From positions 1 to 22,272 of the forward strand of contig DDST01000017.1 in the NCBI GenBank assembly GCA_002343485.1: a stretch of 22,272 nt of DNA. The letters are read 5' to 3'. Origin of the DNA: Proteobacteria bacterium UBA2383. GTDB taxonomy: Bacteria > Pseudomonadota > Gammaproteobacteria > Competibacterales > Competibacteraceae. The notes under the pieces are model-generated. The model searched no databases. It worked only from the letters and a program-made list of their open reading frames with translations, and was not told the DNA's origin. Shown here one piece after another: positions 1-7,926 of this stretch (position 1 is its first letter; each line of letters begins with the position of its first letter). A program made the translations under genes and the position numbers.

Positions 1-80
1 TCCGGTTAAGTGGAGAGCCCGTACTGGCCTTATCGCAAAGGGAGAACTCAAATCGAGAAGACAAGGGATAAGACGTTTTT

Positions 81-842
81 TCAGAGTGTGGAATACGTCC
101 CTTTTTCTAGCCTGCCAAGAGTCGCGAGATAATGGTCACTCATCAGATAGGCATGCTCGATGGCATTTTCGGGGTGTGTCATGATTTCTACCGTTGCCAT
201 TCGTGCCAATTCCATGACACGTGCGAGCCGATCATTTTGAAGACATTGAGAGAGTGCGAAGAAGTAATCTGTTAACCGGTACCTGCGGGCAAGCAATAGA
301 TCGACCAGACGCCGGTATGTCCTGTTCATAAGTCCCTTCTCGTCTGGCCAGAAGTAGAAGTTCCGACGTACCTTTTCCTTTTCACCAGTAGGGATAACTC
401 TGTCCAGCAGCATGTTGGCACAAAGATGTTGGTGATGATGGCCGTCAATATGTGAAGGCGGTTTTCCATACAGGCGCATGAATTGGTCAAACTGGGCCTG
501 ACAAACATACTGAAACGCTTTCCTCAGGGCAGGGTTATAAATTAAAAAGGCATATTTATTAGAGGTGAGGTAGCGAATAATGTGATCATGGTATTCCCTT
601 AGCGGCCTGACGTGAACTTCTCCTGAAAAATTCTGGGTCAGATTTAGATGCAGCCCAACGTCAATCCCTGTTTCTTTGGCTAGATCCGCTGCTCGGTCAG
701 AATCCTCCATAAAGACCATTGCGCTAACGGACGTGATTCGTCCATTTTTATAACAAGACAAGGCAGCATCTGTTTCAGTTCGCGACCGTCCCCAGTCATC
801 AGCATTGATAATAATCACGCTCGCACCTAAAATGTTACGCAT
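81..842 (-). CDS. YdjC/ChbG-family carbohydrate deacetylase
   Basis: Predicted metal-dependent deacetylase of the YdjC/ChbG family, whose members remove N-acetyl groups from amino sugars. The 253-residue frame shows the family landmarks: an INADDWG motif near residues 12-18 supplying the Asp pair, a GLHLNL motif with H65, and an HIDGHHHQHL motif at 131-140 supplying the other metal ligands. Length fits the family. The ATG at 842 has no clear ribosome binding site. A GTG at residue 9 (about 818) is preceded by AGG at proper spacing and would give the usual short N-terminus, so the real protein may be 245 residues. No signal peptide is visible, so it is probably cytoplasmic. It is separated from the rest of the locus by transposase debris, so membership in the pathway is uncertain. 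A role in trimming an acetamido sugar is inference from context. Confidence 0.85.
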   Translation of the reverse strand: MRNILGASVIIINADDWGRSRTETDAALSCYKNGRITSVSAMVFMEDSDRAADLAKETGIDVGLHLNLTQNFSGEVHVRPLREYHDHIIRYLTSNKYAFLIYNPALRKAFQYVCQAQFDQFMRLYGKPPSHIDGHHHQHLCANMLLDRVIPTGEKEKVRRNFYFWPDEKGLMNRTYRRLVDLLLARRYRLTDYFFALSQCLQNDRLARVMELARMATVEIMTHPENAIEHAYLMSDHYLATLGRLEKGTYSTL

Positions 843-985
843 TAAAACTACATGCTGATCAATGGAAGCAATAATTGTCCATTTTTTACAGCGGTTTCAT
901 GTTCATTCAATCACAGTAGAAATGTATATAAGGGATTGTCCAAAAATAAGTGGAACAAGTTATGGTGATGGGCGATGATGTTGGT

Positions 986-1648
986 ATGGAAACTGAGGAT
1001 ATCATCGAAATGCTCCGCAAGAAATTTGAGCGTGTTTCCGGAGTGCTAGACGAACGGGCCATCGCGTGTGGGCGGCAGCCGAAGCGGACGCCTTGAGGTA
1101 TGGGGGGCAAAGTCTGGTGGCGAGCGCAACGGGAATGGCCCGAACCACGATCCACCGGGAAGGCATCCGGCAGGCGATGGATCAGCAACCTCCGCAGGAT
1201 CGCATTCGGCGGGTGGGCGGTGGCCGCAAAAAACTGACTGCGGTCGGCCCTGGAGGCGCTGGTGGACCCGACGACCCGAGGCGATCCCGAAAACCCGTTG
1301 CGCTGGACGTGCTTGAGTACCCGTCAATTGGCGGCCACCCCGCACAGGGTTTTATCGAATTGGCCGTCAAACGGTGGCTCACCTGTTGGCTGAACTGGGC
1401 TACAGTCTCCAGGGCAACTGCAAAACGACCGAGGGGACTAGCCATCAGTATCGGGACGCCCAATTCCATTATATCCATGGCCAAGTTCAAGCGTTCCAGA
1501 GTCGGGGACAACCGGTCGTGTCGGTCGACACCAAGAAAAAGAAATTGGTGGGTGATTTCAAAAACGGCGGTCAAGAATGGCGACCTGAAGGGAAATCCCG
1601 AACGGATTCAAAAACGCGGGGGTATTCGACCCGAAGTCTCTGATCTCT
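986..1648 (+). pseudogene. ISAzo13-family transposase remnant, frameshifted and truncated
   Basis: Remnant of a DDE transposase of the ISAzo13 type. The protein can be followed only by switching frames: METEDIIEMLRKKFERVSG from 986, then WAAAEADALRYGGQSLVASATG from about 1066, then a frame from 1241 reading LEALVDPTTRGDPENPLRW, then AHLLAELGYSLQGN from 1374, running to VSVDTKKKKLVGDFKNGG and QEWRPEG. This covers the N-terminal region and the start of the catalytic core around the VDTKKKE-like motif. At least three frameshifts are needed, and the C-terminal half is absent. Nothing intact remains, so it cannot encode an active enzyme. Assignment is from memory of family motifs. The left end of the element is not defined; 843-985 contains nothing else I can name. 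Confidence 0.8.
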
Positions 1649-1797
1649 AATGCCACTCGATCAGCCCTTTTAAGGTATTCATATAACATATTGATATTTA
1701 TGAACTTTATTTTACTATTTGGCACGATTCTTGACGAAATATCGCTGTAACCTATTGATTCTACGTTGCCACCTTAAAAGGGTTAATGCCACTCGAT
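1648..1797. repeat. 14-bp direct repeat flanking a 118-bp inverted-repeat element
   Basis: The 14-mer taatgccactcgat occurs at 1648-1661 and again at 1784-1797. The second copy is the 3' end of the asparagine-synthetase-like gene: read on the minus strand it encodes the last residues (IEWH) and stop. The first copy, with its flanking bases, would also read LIEWH-stop. Between the copies lies an inverted-repeat element. The arrangement resembles a target duplication around a small non-autonomous mobile element, or a short recombination duplication of the gene end. The repeats and coordinates are seen directly; the mechanism is inference. Confidence 0.7.
1665..1782. mobile_element. MITE-like element with 12-bp terminal inverted repeats
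   Basis: Perfect 12-bp inverted repeats, cccttttaaggt at 1665-1676 and accttaaaaggg at 1771-1782, bound an AT-rich 94-bp interior without coding capacity. It begins directly after the stop codon of the asparagine-synthetase-like gene. Size, inverted ends and flanking direct repeats fit a MITE. The termini have no visible likeness to the neighbouring transposase remnant. It could instead serve as transcript-end structure, since the two arms could pair in RNA. Confidence 0.5.
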
Positions 1798-3609
1798 TAA
1801 TTGTCTCTGCAAAAGTTCTGCAGTTAAGACACGGTGTATCTCCGACGTGTAATTCCGCTTTCCTTCGATATGGCTATTAACCATCTCTTCCAAAACCTGC
1901 CCGTTGATGTAGGGTCTATTGCGCGAGCACGAATCCAGTAAAATATCTTTCAAATACTGGGATAACTGGTCCCGATACCAAACTCGAAAGTGGTAAAACT
2001 TGTGCCGCCCGAGAAATAAGCGCTCGAGATGCAACGGCGCCAGTTTGTGATCAATACCCGCCAGCCACTGCGGCATACCGTAGTCGTAAGCGTATTCCGC
2101 CTTGGCCGTGAATTCTTGGACAAAATGGCGAAACCAGGTGGGCATCGGGTTGGGATGATACAGGAGTCCGCGATCAGTCGGTATGCGCGCCAAGCGCGGA
2201 TCGCCTTCCGCGATGAGCCGGAGCGAAGGTTCCCTGCTGAGCACCTGGTCCGGCGGCGCCCGGTACATGAGAGCCACTAGATCGTTATCAAGATAGGGGG
2301 AACGAGGGGTGAGCTGGGATTGCTCCACAGCAAACCGCGAATAGTGGTGCCAGGGAACCTGCTTGAAGGCGATGAACGACAGGTCGTAGCCTTGGCGCTC
2401 CCGCCCATAGGTGGCTTCTGCCCCCCGCACCATGCTCGAAAATTCAGGCGCCAATAAGGCCGAATCGAACGAGCCAGGACGGAACGCCACATTGCCCCTC
2501 ACGATTTCGGAACCATAGTTCCCCGTCAAGCGCACCGGGGCGATGGCACGCGCCAGCCTATTAACGTAGAGTTCGACCGCGCCGGTCACATCCATGGTGC
2601 CGTCGGAAACATACACGGCCTTCTCCGCCAAGCTCGGAAATTCACCGAAAAACTGGGTGTCCACCGGAATGGTTTGGTGGGACTGGCGGCTGAGCTTCGC
2701 CACCTGCCGCGCGATTCTCACGTCGCAACAGTCACGGTAAAGACCGCCGAAGGAATAACAAGGCAGAGCTCCCGGAGCGGCCTTGGCGTAGGCCATGATC
2801 ATGCGGCCGTCCAACCCGCCGGTAAGTGACATGGCCACCCGATTCCTGCCGAGCAAATATCTCGGCAGTATCCGGGCAAAAGTCTCCTTCAGTTCCTGAT
2901 AATACTCGGCCCCGCTCAAAACCGGTTGCCGCTCCCATGATTCAGGACTGAAATAACGATCCTTTTTTATGTCGTGTTGGCCGGCGAAAGTCCAGCGGGA
3001 TCCCCCTGGCAGCAAGGCTATTTTGGAAAACAGGGTTCTATTCTCCAACACGCAGCCGAAGGAAAAGGTGTCCGCGAGGCCCACGATATCCAATTGGCGC
3101 GTTTCCGGCAACACCTTGAGCAGCGCTTTGGCCTCGGATGTGAAATAAAAACTGTCCGAGCCCTGATAATAGCAAATCCGCTGCAAGCCGTAGCGATCAT
3201 TGAATAAAATGACTTTTCGCTCGCAAAGATCTATGACCACACCGCTGAAACAGCCATTGAGATTCTCCAGAAACGAGACGCCCGATTCCTCATAGCAATG
3301 CACGAGATAGTTAGCGTTCCCGCCGCTACAGTTATGGCCATTGGCCTTTAGCCTCTCTATTTCGACTGCCTCGGCAAAGTCTTCGCCAAAAAAGATCAGG
3401 CAGATATCTTTCCGCTCATTCCATACCGGCATGCAGTCGGCAAACGATCCCGCGTGGCATACCCATCCGACCCACAAACCCAGCGATTCGTTGATATATG
3501 TTCCAGTGGAATAAAAGGATTCATGCTTCATCGCGCCGACCATGCGGTCAAGCGTAGCGCGGTTTTCCTCCGGCGTACCGCCACCAACCAATCCGACAAT
3601 TCCCGGCAT
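1783..3609 (-). CDS. Asparagine-synthetase-like amidotransferase lacking the N-terminal catalytic Cys
   Basis: The 608-residue protein has AsnB architecture: an N-terminal Ntn glutaminase-like domain (about 2-200) and a C-terminal ATP-pyrophosphatase synthetase domain. The latter has a PP-loop SLTGGLDGR at 261-269, a variant of the SGGLDS motif. True AsnB starts Met-Cys and the Cys is the glutaminase nucleophile; here residue 2 is Pro (MPGIVG). The NGE motif of the glutamine pocket (N74, E76 in E. coli AsnB) reads FGE at 74-76. Glutamine hydrolysis is therefore unlikely. It could use ammonia or another amine, or form another amide, as beta-lactam synthetase does. AsnB homologues in O-antigen loci, such as WbpS of Pseudomonas aeruginosa O6, are linked to uronic-acid amidation, so a similar decoration role is plausible. 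Start is supported by an AAGGAG site. It is 18 bp behind the GT4 gene, hence the same operon, and ends at a repeat element. Confidence 0.85.
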   Translation of the reverse strand: MPGIVGLVGGGTPEENRATLDRMVGAMKHESFYSTGTYINESLGLWVGWVCHAGSFADCMPVWNERKDICLIFFGEDFAEAVEIERLKANGHNCSGGNANYLVHCYEESGVSFLENLNGCFSGVVIDLCERKVILFNDRYGLQRICYYQGSDSFYFTSEAKALLKVLPETRQLDIVGLADTFSFGCVLENRTLFSKIALLPGGSRWTFAGQHDIKKDRYFSPESWERQPVLSGAEYYQELKETFARILPRYLLGRNRVAMSLTGGLDGRMIMAYAKAAPGALPCYSFGGLYRDCCDVRIARQVAKLSRQSHQTIPVDTQFFGEFPSLAEKAVYVSDGTMDVTGAVELYVNRLARAIAPVRLTGNYGSEIVRGNVAFRPGSFDSALLAPEFSSMVRGAEATYGRERQGYDLSFIAFKQVPWHHYSRFAVEQSQLTPRSPYLDNDLVALMYRAPPDQVLSREPSLRLIAEGDPRLARIPTDRGLLYHPNPMPTWFRHFVQEFTAKAEYAYDYGMPQWLAGIDHKLAPLHLERLFLGRHKFYHFRVWYRDQLSQYLKDILLDSCSRNRPYINGQVLEEMVNSHIEGKRNYTSEIHRVLTAELLQRQLIEWH

Positions 3610-3617
3610 TAAACCTA

Positions 3618-3623
3618 CTCCTT
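3618..3623 (-). promoter_or_regulatory. Ribosome binding site of the asparagine-synthetase-like gene
   Basis: AAGGAG on the minus strand, eight bases upstream of the ATG at 3609. It matters because it fixes the start codon and so confirms that residue 2 is Pro rather than Cys. Confidence 0.75.
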
Positions 3624-3627
3624 ATAC

Positions 3628-4896
3628 CTATCGCTCTAAAGCCCCGGCGTAAAACCTTTCATGGCGGCCGGCAAGAGCATCCAAGGAAAATCGGTCGACA
3701 ACGAATTCCCGCCCCAGTTTTCCCATTGCGGTTCGGTGGCTTTTTTCTTCCCGCAACAAATACTGGAGCCTTGTCGCCAATCCGTCGATATCCCCTTTCT
3801 TAATCAGAAACCCAGTAATCCCCTCTCGCATGGCCTCGCGAACTCCACCAACGTCGTAGGCTAGAACCGGTCTTTCCATGGCTTGGCCTTCCAGCAATAC
3901 TCTGCCCAATCCTTCGGAGTAACTCGGCAGAATGACGATATCCGAGGCGGCATACCAGTCGCGCAAATCCTCTGGGCTGAGCTCCCCGACAAAGATCACT
4001 CTTTCCCCTGCGCCTTCCTCGGCAATGGCAGCCAGCAATTTTTGCATGAAGCCCCGGCTACCCTCCCGTCCGGCGCAAACCAAAACCGCCTTAACCGTGG
4101 AACGGGCCAAGCGGCCGAAAACCTTTACTGCGTCGAGATGCCCTTTCTCCTCACAAATCCGCGCAGGAAAAAAAATCACTGAATCCTTGGTTTCCCTATC
4201 CGGTGGATTCGCCTTTTGGGGGTGAAAGAAATCAGTCTCTATTCCATCTGAAAGATTGGTAAACCGGTTTCTCAGAAACCCGGGAACCGCGACTTCGGAA
4301 ACCCCGGCAACGGCCCTAATCAGGGAAACTTGCTGCCTGATCATTCGGCGCTTGAGTCGCATATTGTCGAAATGGTTAATGACCACCAGCGGAATGCTTT
4401 TTTCCCTGAGATAATGGATGACCCGTTTGGAATCTTGGCTGATCCAATGAAAAACCCCTAGTACCGGCCGATAATCAGCCAGCTTTGAAAGAAGTATTTC
4501 ATGGTTTACGACAGTCTCGGATACTGTCCGCCTTCTAAGTCTTTCCTTGAAGCGCTTTACATAGCTCATTTGTTCCGCCGGGATGGTAGTCAATACCGAT
4601 GGAATCCATACCAACTCCCCCCGGCCGACCCGCTCGGTAATAATCTCAGCTTGCCCTTCTACAGGTACCAGATACATTTGTAGTATCCGCATCCTATTTC
4701 GTTCGAGCAGTACCCGATTCAAATTCCACAAATAAGCCTCGACTCCTCCGCCAGTGGCCTGCTTCAGCATGTGAGCAAACCGGAAGACGGTCAAGCCGTC
4801 TAGTAGGCCGGGCGGAATTTCCTCGATAGCTTCTAACTGTTCCTTTGAAATAGTGTTATTGCTATTTGAAGGTACTGCGTATCGCACTGTCGCCAA
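3628..4896 (-). CDS. GT4-family glycosyltransferase (GT-B fold)
   Basis: Retaining GT-B glycosyltransferase of 422 residues with a Glycos_transf_1 C-terminal domain. The E-x7-E signature is seen at E328 and E336 within PSYSEGLGRVLLEG, followed by ERPVLAYDVGGVREA, typical of nucleotide-sugar binding. The N-terminal domain carries a glycine-rich acceptor loop (TGGGVEAYL, about 47-55). No membrane segment or signal peptide is apparent, so it should act at the cytoplasmic membrane face on the lipid-linked repeat unit. It precedes the asparagine-synthetase-like gene by 18 bp and follows an inverted-repeat element. Donor and linkage cannot be told from sequence. Confidence 0.9.
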   Translation of the reverse strand: MATVRYAVPSNSNNTISKEQLEAIEEIPPGLLDGLTVFRFAHMLKQATGGGVEAYLWNLNRVLLERNRMRILQMYLVPVEGQAEIITERVGRGELVWIPSVLTTIPAEQMSYVKRFKERLRRRTVSETVVNHEILLSKLADYRPVLGVFHWISQDSKRVIHYLREKSIPLVVINHFDNMRLKRRMIRQQVSLIRAVAGVSEVAVPGFLRNRFTNLSDGIETDFFHPQKANPPDRETKDSVIFFPARICEEKGHLDAVKVFGRLARSTVKAVLVCAGREGSRGFMQKLLAAIAEEGAGERVIFVGELSPEDLRDWYAASDIVILPSYSEGLGRVLLEGQAMERPVLAYDVGGVREAMREGITGFLIKKGDIDGLATRLQYLLREEKSHRTAMGKLGREFVVDRFSLDALAGRHERFYAGALER

Positions 4897-4933
4897 CTGC
4901 TCTGTAATTAATTTGGAGGAGAGGTCGCAGATG

Positions 4934-5048
4934 GCTGTGGGAGTAGGCTTTAATGAGTAATGAGGACCGCGAAAAATGAGTCGTTAACTACTCATCACTC
5001 AGTCTTCATTATTTCGAACGGCCACAGTCCAATGGTCGCTCCCACAGC
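4934..5048. repeat. REP/MITE-like palindromic element in an intergenic gap
   Basis: A 115-bp stretch bounded by a perfect 10-bp inverted repeat, gctgtgggag at 4934-4943 and ctcccacagc at 5039-5048. Inside it is a 20-base palindrome at 4976-4995 with one mismatched pair, and a further pair of short arms (taatga 4951-4956 with tcatta 5006-5011). Nested symmetry and a gctgtgggag end resemble REP-type repeats common in gammaproteobacteria. It fills the gap between two glycosyltransferase genes (4897-5065) and would form a strong hairpin in the operon transcript. No coding potential. Confidence 0.6.
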
Positions 5049-5065
5049 TTACTGAAAATGCTTGA

Positions 5066-5998
5066 TCATCCGGTGAGATACCTACCCCGGATCGGACGGA
5101 TACCCACCGACATCAGCAGCTTTCCAAGGTGATCGAGAAGACAGATCAAATATTTCAGGAACACGTGCTCACCCCACAGCCACGCCATTGGCAGCAGCAC
5201 GGTGTAAACCGGCACCGCCACTAAGGATTTGACAAGGCTGCGCCCATTTAATAGCAGCTTCTCGTTTTGCCCCCGTAGCAGTGCTCGTTTCAGCAGGTAA
5301 CGGCGCTTGCAGCGTTCCGGAGGCACCACTTCATAAACCACGGCCTCGTTGCACCAGACGAACCTGTACTCTCTTTCTATCATCCGCCTGAAGAAATCCT
5401 GATCTTCGCCGCCGTTGCCGAATTCCGCGAGGAAGGGGGAAGAGACTCCCTCAAGAATGTTGCGCCTAAACATAACATTGCCCGTTCGGGTCTGCTTCCA
5501 ATACAGGACTTGCCCCGTGCTATGCTCGGGTCTCTCGCAGAACCGGCCTTTGATGAGCCAGTCCGGCGGCGGATGATCGAAGAATGGTCGGACCGGTCCC
5601 AGCACACCGGCTACGTTGTGTTCCGTTAAAGTCTTCAGCATCGTGGCCAACCAGTCCCTAGCCGGAAATTCATCATCATCCATAAAGGCCGCGAAATCGG
5701 CGTGGACATGTTCGAGAGCCTTGTTTCGAGCCAAGGCGATGTTCTGTTCCGGTTCAACGCAGTAGGTCACAGCAATGTCATGAGCGGAACGAAATTCCGC
5801 CACGATCCTTTGCGCGGACTGCCTGCTGTCGTTATCCGCGACCACGATGGAGTAACTGAAGCAGCCGCCGGTGTCCTGCTTGGCGAGTTCTTCAAGCGCA
5901 CGTTTCAACAGATCAGGCCGCTTATACGTGCAAATGCACACACATATCGAGGCATCGCTAATGCCGTAGGCAGATTGTTCAGAAATTTTGGCATTCAT
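5066..5998 (-). CDS. GT2-family glycosyltransferase
   Basis: GT-A fold glycosyltransferase of 310 residues. Visible motifs are CICTYKRPDLLKRAL (about 21-35), the VADND nucleotide loop (53-57), EQNIALARNKAL (84-95), the metal-binding DDDE run at 107-110, and GGEDQDFFRRM downstream, which supplies the acidic catalytic region. The C-terminal 60 residues are hydrophobic (VAVPVYTVLLPMAWLWG onward), suggesting membrane association. Its ATG overlaps the FemAB-like stop codon as ATGA (5995-5998), so translation is probably coupled with the FemAB-like and methyltransferase genes upstream. Sugar specificity cannot be told. Confidence 0.9.
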   Translation of the reverse strand: MNAKISEQSAYGISDASICVCICTYKRPDLLKRALEELAKQDTGGCFSYSIVVADNDSRQSAQRIVAEFRSAHDIAVTYCVEPEQNIALARNKALEHVHADFAAFMDDDEFPARDWLATMLKTLTEHNVAGVLGPVRPFFDHPPPDWLIKGRFCERPEHSTGQVLYWKQTRTGNVMFRRNILEGVSSPFLAEFGNGGEDQDFFRRMIEREYRFVWCNEAVVYEVVPPERCKRRYLLKRALLRGQNEKLLLNGRSLVKSLVAVPVYTVLLPMAWLWGEHVFLKYLICLLDHLGKLLMSVGIRPIRGRYLTG

Positions 5999-7107
5999 CC
6001 CTGGAATCCACGATATTTGCCGTAGAAGTTTTTTAGTGTTTTAGATTGCCGATTCGCGAAGTTGGCCGCTGCCAGGACAAGTCGGCTTCGAATACCGTTA
6101 TGCGCCTCGAAGTACCGAATGAATTCGCATTCTTTGCCATTACGCCCACAGAGGCCGGCCTTGAAAGCGTATACACCGGGATTCGACTCGGGATTAACGC
6201 CGTGTAGATCGTATTCGGCACACTGCATTTCCTTCAGCCACTGTACCGCCCGCCATTGTGCCAGATACGAGGCTTTGTTCTTCATGCCCCTATCGGCGGT
6301 GGCGCCGAACAGATAAATCCCTCTCCGTCCGATGGCGCTGATAATCGCGCCAGCGCTGGGTTCGCCCTGGTCCAGAACCACAATCACGTTCATCTTGTGC
6401 CGCTCTGGCAACATGGCCTGCATTGCTCGAAAGCTACGAATGTCGCCCGGTTCAGCCAAGCGTTTTCTCGCCAACATCTCCCGGTACATCTTCAGAAATA
6501 GATCGAACATCGTGTCGTCGGTACCTTCAGCAATTTTAAGATCGTTTTTCTCCGCCCGATTCAGGCAATTTCGCCATTTCTGATCTAAGCCTTTTCGCAA
6601 ATCACTCAAAGGGTGCCCCAGATCCACGATAATAGTGCGACTGGAACTTTTTGGTGGCGCATAAGTGTAGCTCTCGCCTTGAAAAATCGGTAAGCACGCC
6701 TGCCTTTGATCGTCGGTAACCAGGGGATTAATCTGCAAACTGGTCTTTCGCCGGACGACATACTCTGTGCGAAGTGCCCTGAGCGCCTGTCTGAATGCCT
6801 CCCAATTGGGAGACCCCTCGTTCCGCCGGTGGCAAAGTGGGCCGGAAAGGACATAGGTAATGGAATTGCCGGATAAAGACACTGGAACGATGCGAACCTG
6901 AACCGCGGCGGTTATGCCCGAATCATTGGCAAGTACCAGATGTTCGTAAGCCCCGAATCCGGCTTTTACGCTGCAAAACGGAATGGTTTGAAAGATACTC
7001 GCGTCTTCGAATTCGTCGAGGATGCGATGCCAGCGATCCAGGTCCAGCTTCGCCACGGAGTACGGCAAATCGGAATCTGAGTTCAGCTCAAAGCGGAGCT
7101 CGTTCAT
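5995..7107 (-). CDS. FemAB/GNAT-like aminoacyl or acyl transferase
   Basis: Predicted member of the FemAB-like acyltransferase group; the family includes enzymes that move amino acids from aminoacyl-tRNA onto peptidoglycan precursors. The C-terminal half has the characteristic order: KWRNCLNRAEKNDLKI, MYREMLARKR, a GEPSAGAIISAIGRRGIYLFGA core, then ASYLAQWRAVQWLKE and YDLHGVNPESNPGVYAFKAG. The frame opens at 7170, but the methyltransferase ends at 7104, and the ATG at 7107 forms an ATGA overlap with that stop. I chose it (370 residues, starting MNELRF). Similar genes occur in polysaccharide clusters without a settled function. Here it could add an amino acid or acyl group to an amino sugar, which is inference. 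It is co-translated with a methyltransferase and a GT2. Confidence 0.8.
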   Translation of the reverse strand: MNELRFELNSDSDLPYSVAKLDLDRWHRILDEFEDASIFQTIPFCSVKAGFGAYEHLVLANDSGITAAVQVRIVPVSLSGNSITYVLSGPLCHRRNEGSPNWEAFRQALRALRTEYVVRRKTSLQINPLVTDDQRQACLPIFQGESYTYAPPKSSSRTIIVDLGHPLSDLRKGLDQKWRNCLNRAEKNDLKIAEGTDDTMFDLFLKMYREMLARKRLAEPGDIRSFRAMQAMLPERHKMNVIVVLDQGEPSAGAIISAIGRRGIYLFGATADRGMKNKASYLAQWRAVQWLKEMQCAEYDLHGVNPESNPGVYAFKAGLCGRNGKECEFIRYFEAHNGIRSRLVLAAANFANRQSKTLKNFYGKYRGFQG

Positions 7108-7868
7108 GTCCGAGCCTGTGCTAAGATGATTGTATGGGAAGCTGTCAGCCGCTTTAGGGTTCGGGACCATTTCTCGATAGCTGCGACAGCCGGTAAGGGT
7201 AGCCTGCCTATATGAGGCCTCCCTTGGCCGTTTCCTTCTAGCCTTCCAAATCTTTGGATCAAACGTTCGAATTTATTCCCTGCTTTTTCGAGAAGGCTGA
7301 TCCAACGCAAATAGAGAGTCTCGAAGCCGATAATCTGAAATTCGCTGCCTACCAAATCCAAAAACTCTTGATTAGAAAAATGAGGCGGCGGGCCGATCAG
7401 TGAAGAGAATACTGCATAGCCTCCACGCCGGAGGACTCCGCTCAGGGACTGAAGCGCTGCAGGTCGTTGAAGTCTATCGATGTAATAGAACACTTCCAGA
7501 CAGGCCACCGCATCGAATTGGGCCGGATACTTTTCCCCTAAATCGAAGATGGATTCTGTCGCAAAATTCAGTGACGGAAATCTCTGCCGTGCCCGCTCCA
7601 CCGCGCTGTCGACAAAATCAACACCCAATAATGATTCCCGGCCCACCTGCTTCGAAAGCAGGTGGGTGAAATCTCCGGTAGCACACCCGACATCTATAAT
7701 CTTTGAAAGCGGTTCCTCGGCCATCTCCAGCGCATCGAGGGCCCTTCGGTATCGAAGCCACTGGGAAGGGCGCCATGTTAAACCCCAAGGGTCCTCGGAT
7801 ACTTTCCCGTACTCCCGCTCGAACCATTCCAAACTGCCGTAATGATCGCTTCGCTGCATAAACTTCAC
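7104..7868 (-). CDS. Class I SAM-dependent methyltransferase
   Basis: A 254-residue Rossmann-fold methyltransferase. Motif I is DVGCATGDF at 59-67, followed by LLGVDFVDSAVERARQRFP (acidic residue of motif II) and a CLEVFYYIDR segment as motif IV. The N-terminal part (EDPWGLTWRPSQWLRYRRAL) recalls NodS-like sugar N-methyltransferases, but this is not decisive. The 7868 start is GTG; an in-frame ATG three codons on (7859) is an alternative, and neither has a strong ribosome binding site. Its stop overlaps the FemAB-like start (ATGA), so they are likely coupled. Substrate is probably a sugar or an amino-acid substituent of the repeat unit, by context. Confidence 0.85.
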   Translation of the reverse strand: MKFMQRSDHYGSLEWFEREYGKVSEDPWGLTWRPSQWLRYRRALDALEMAEEPLSKIIDVGCATGDFTHLLSKQVGRESLLGVDFVDSAVERARQRFPSLNFATESIFDLGEKYPAQFDAVACLEVFYYIDRLQRPAALQSLSGVLRRGGYAVFSSLIGPPPHFSNQEFLDLVGSEFQIIGFETLYLRWISLLEKAGNKFERLIQRFGRLEGNGQGRPHIGRLPLPAVAAIEKWSRTLKRLTASHTIILAQART

Positions 7869-7926
7869 GGTAGAAATAACGGGTAACCGAAACGACGCAT
7901 TTCAAAACACCCCTATTTTTGCATGT

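Noticed and set aside
1..80. Left-edge sequence with a faint resemblance to a group II intron segment
   Set aside because: Only a short vague likeness (ggttaagtggagagcc); no domain V or intron ORF is visible.
1182..1574. 130-codon open frame on the minus strand opposite the transposase remnant
   Set aside because: It is antisense to a region whose plus-strand translation matches transposase motifs piecewise; no recognisable motifs of its own.
7108..7170. Upstream start of the FemAB-like gene
   Set aside because: It would overlap the methyltransferase by over 60 bases; the ATGA overlap at 7104-7107 is the more usual arrangement.
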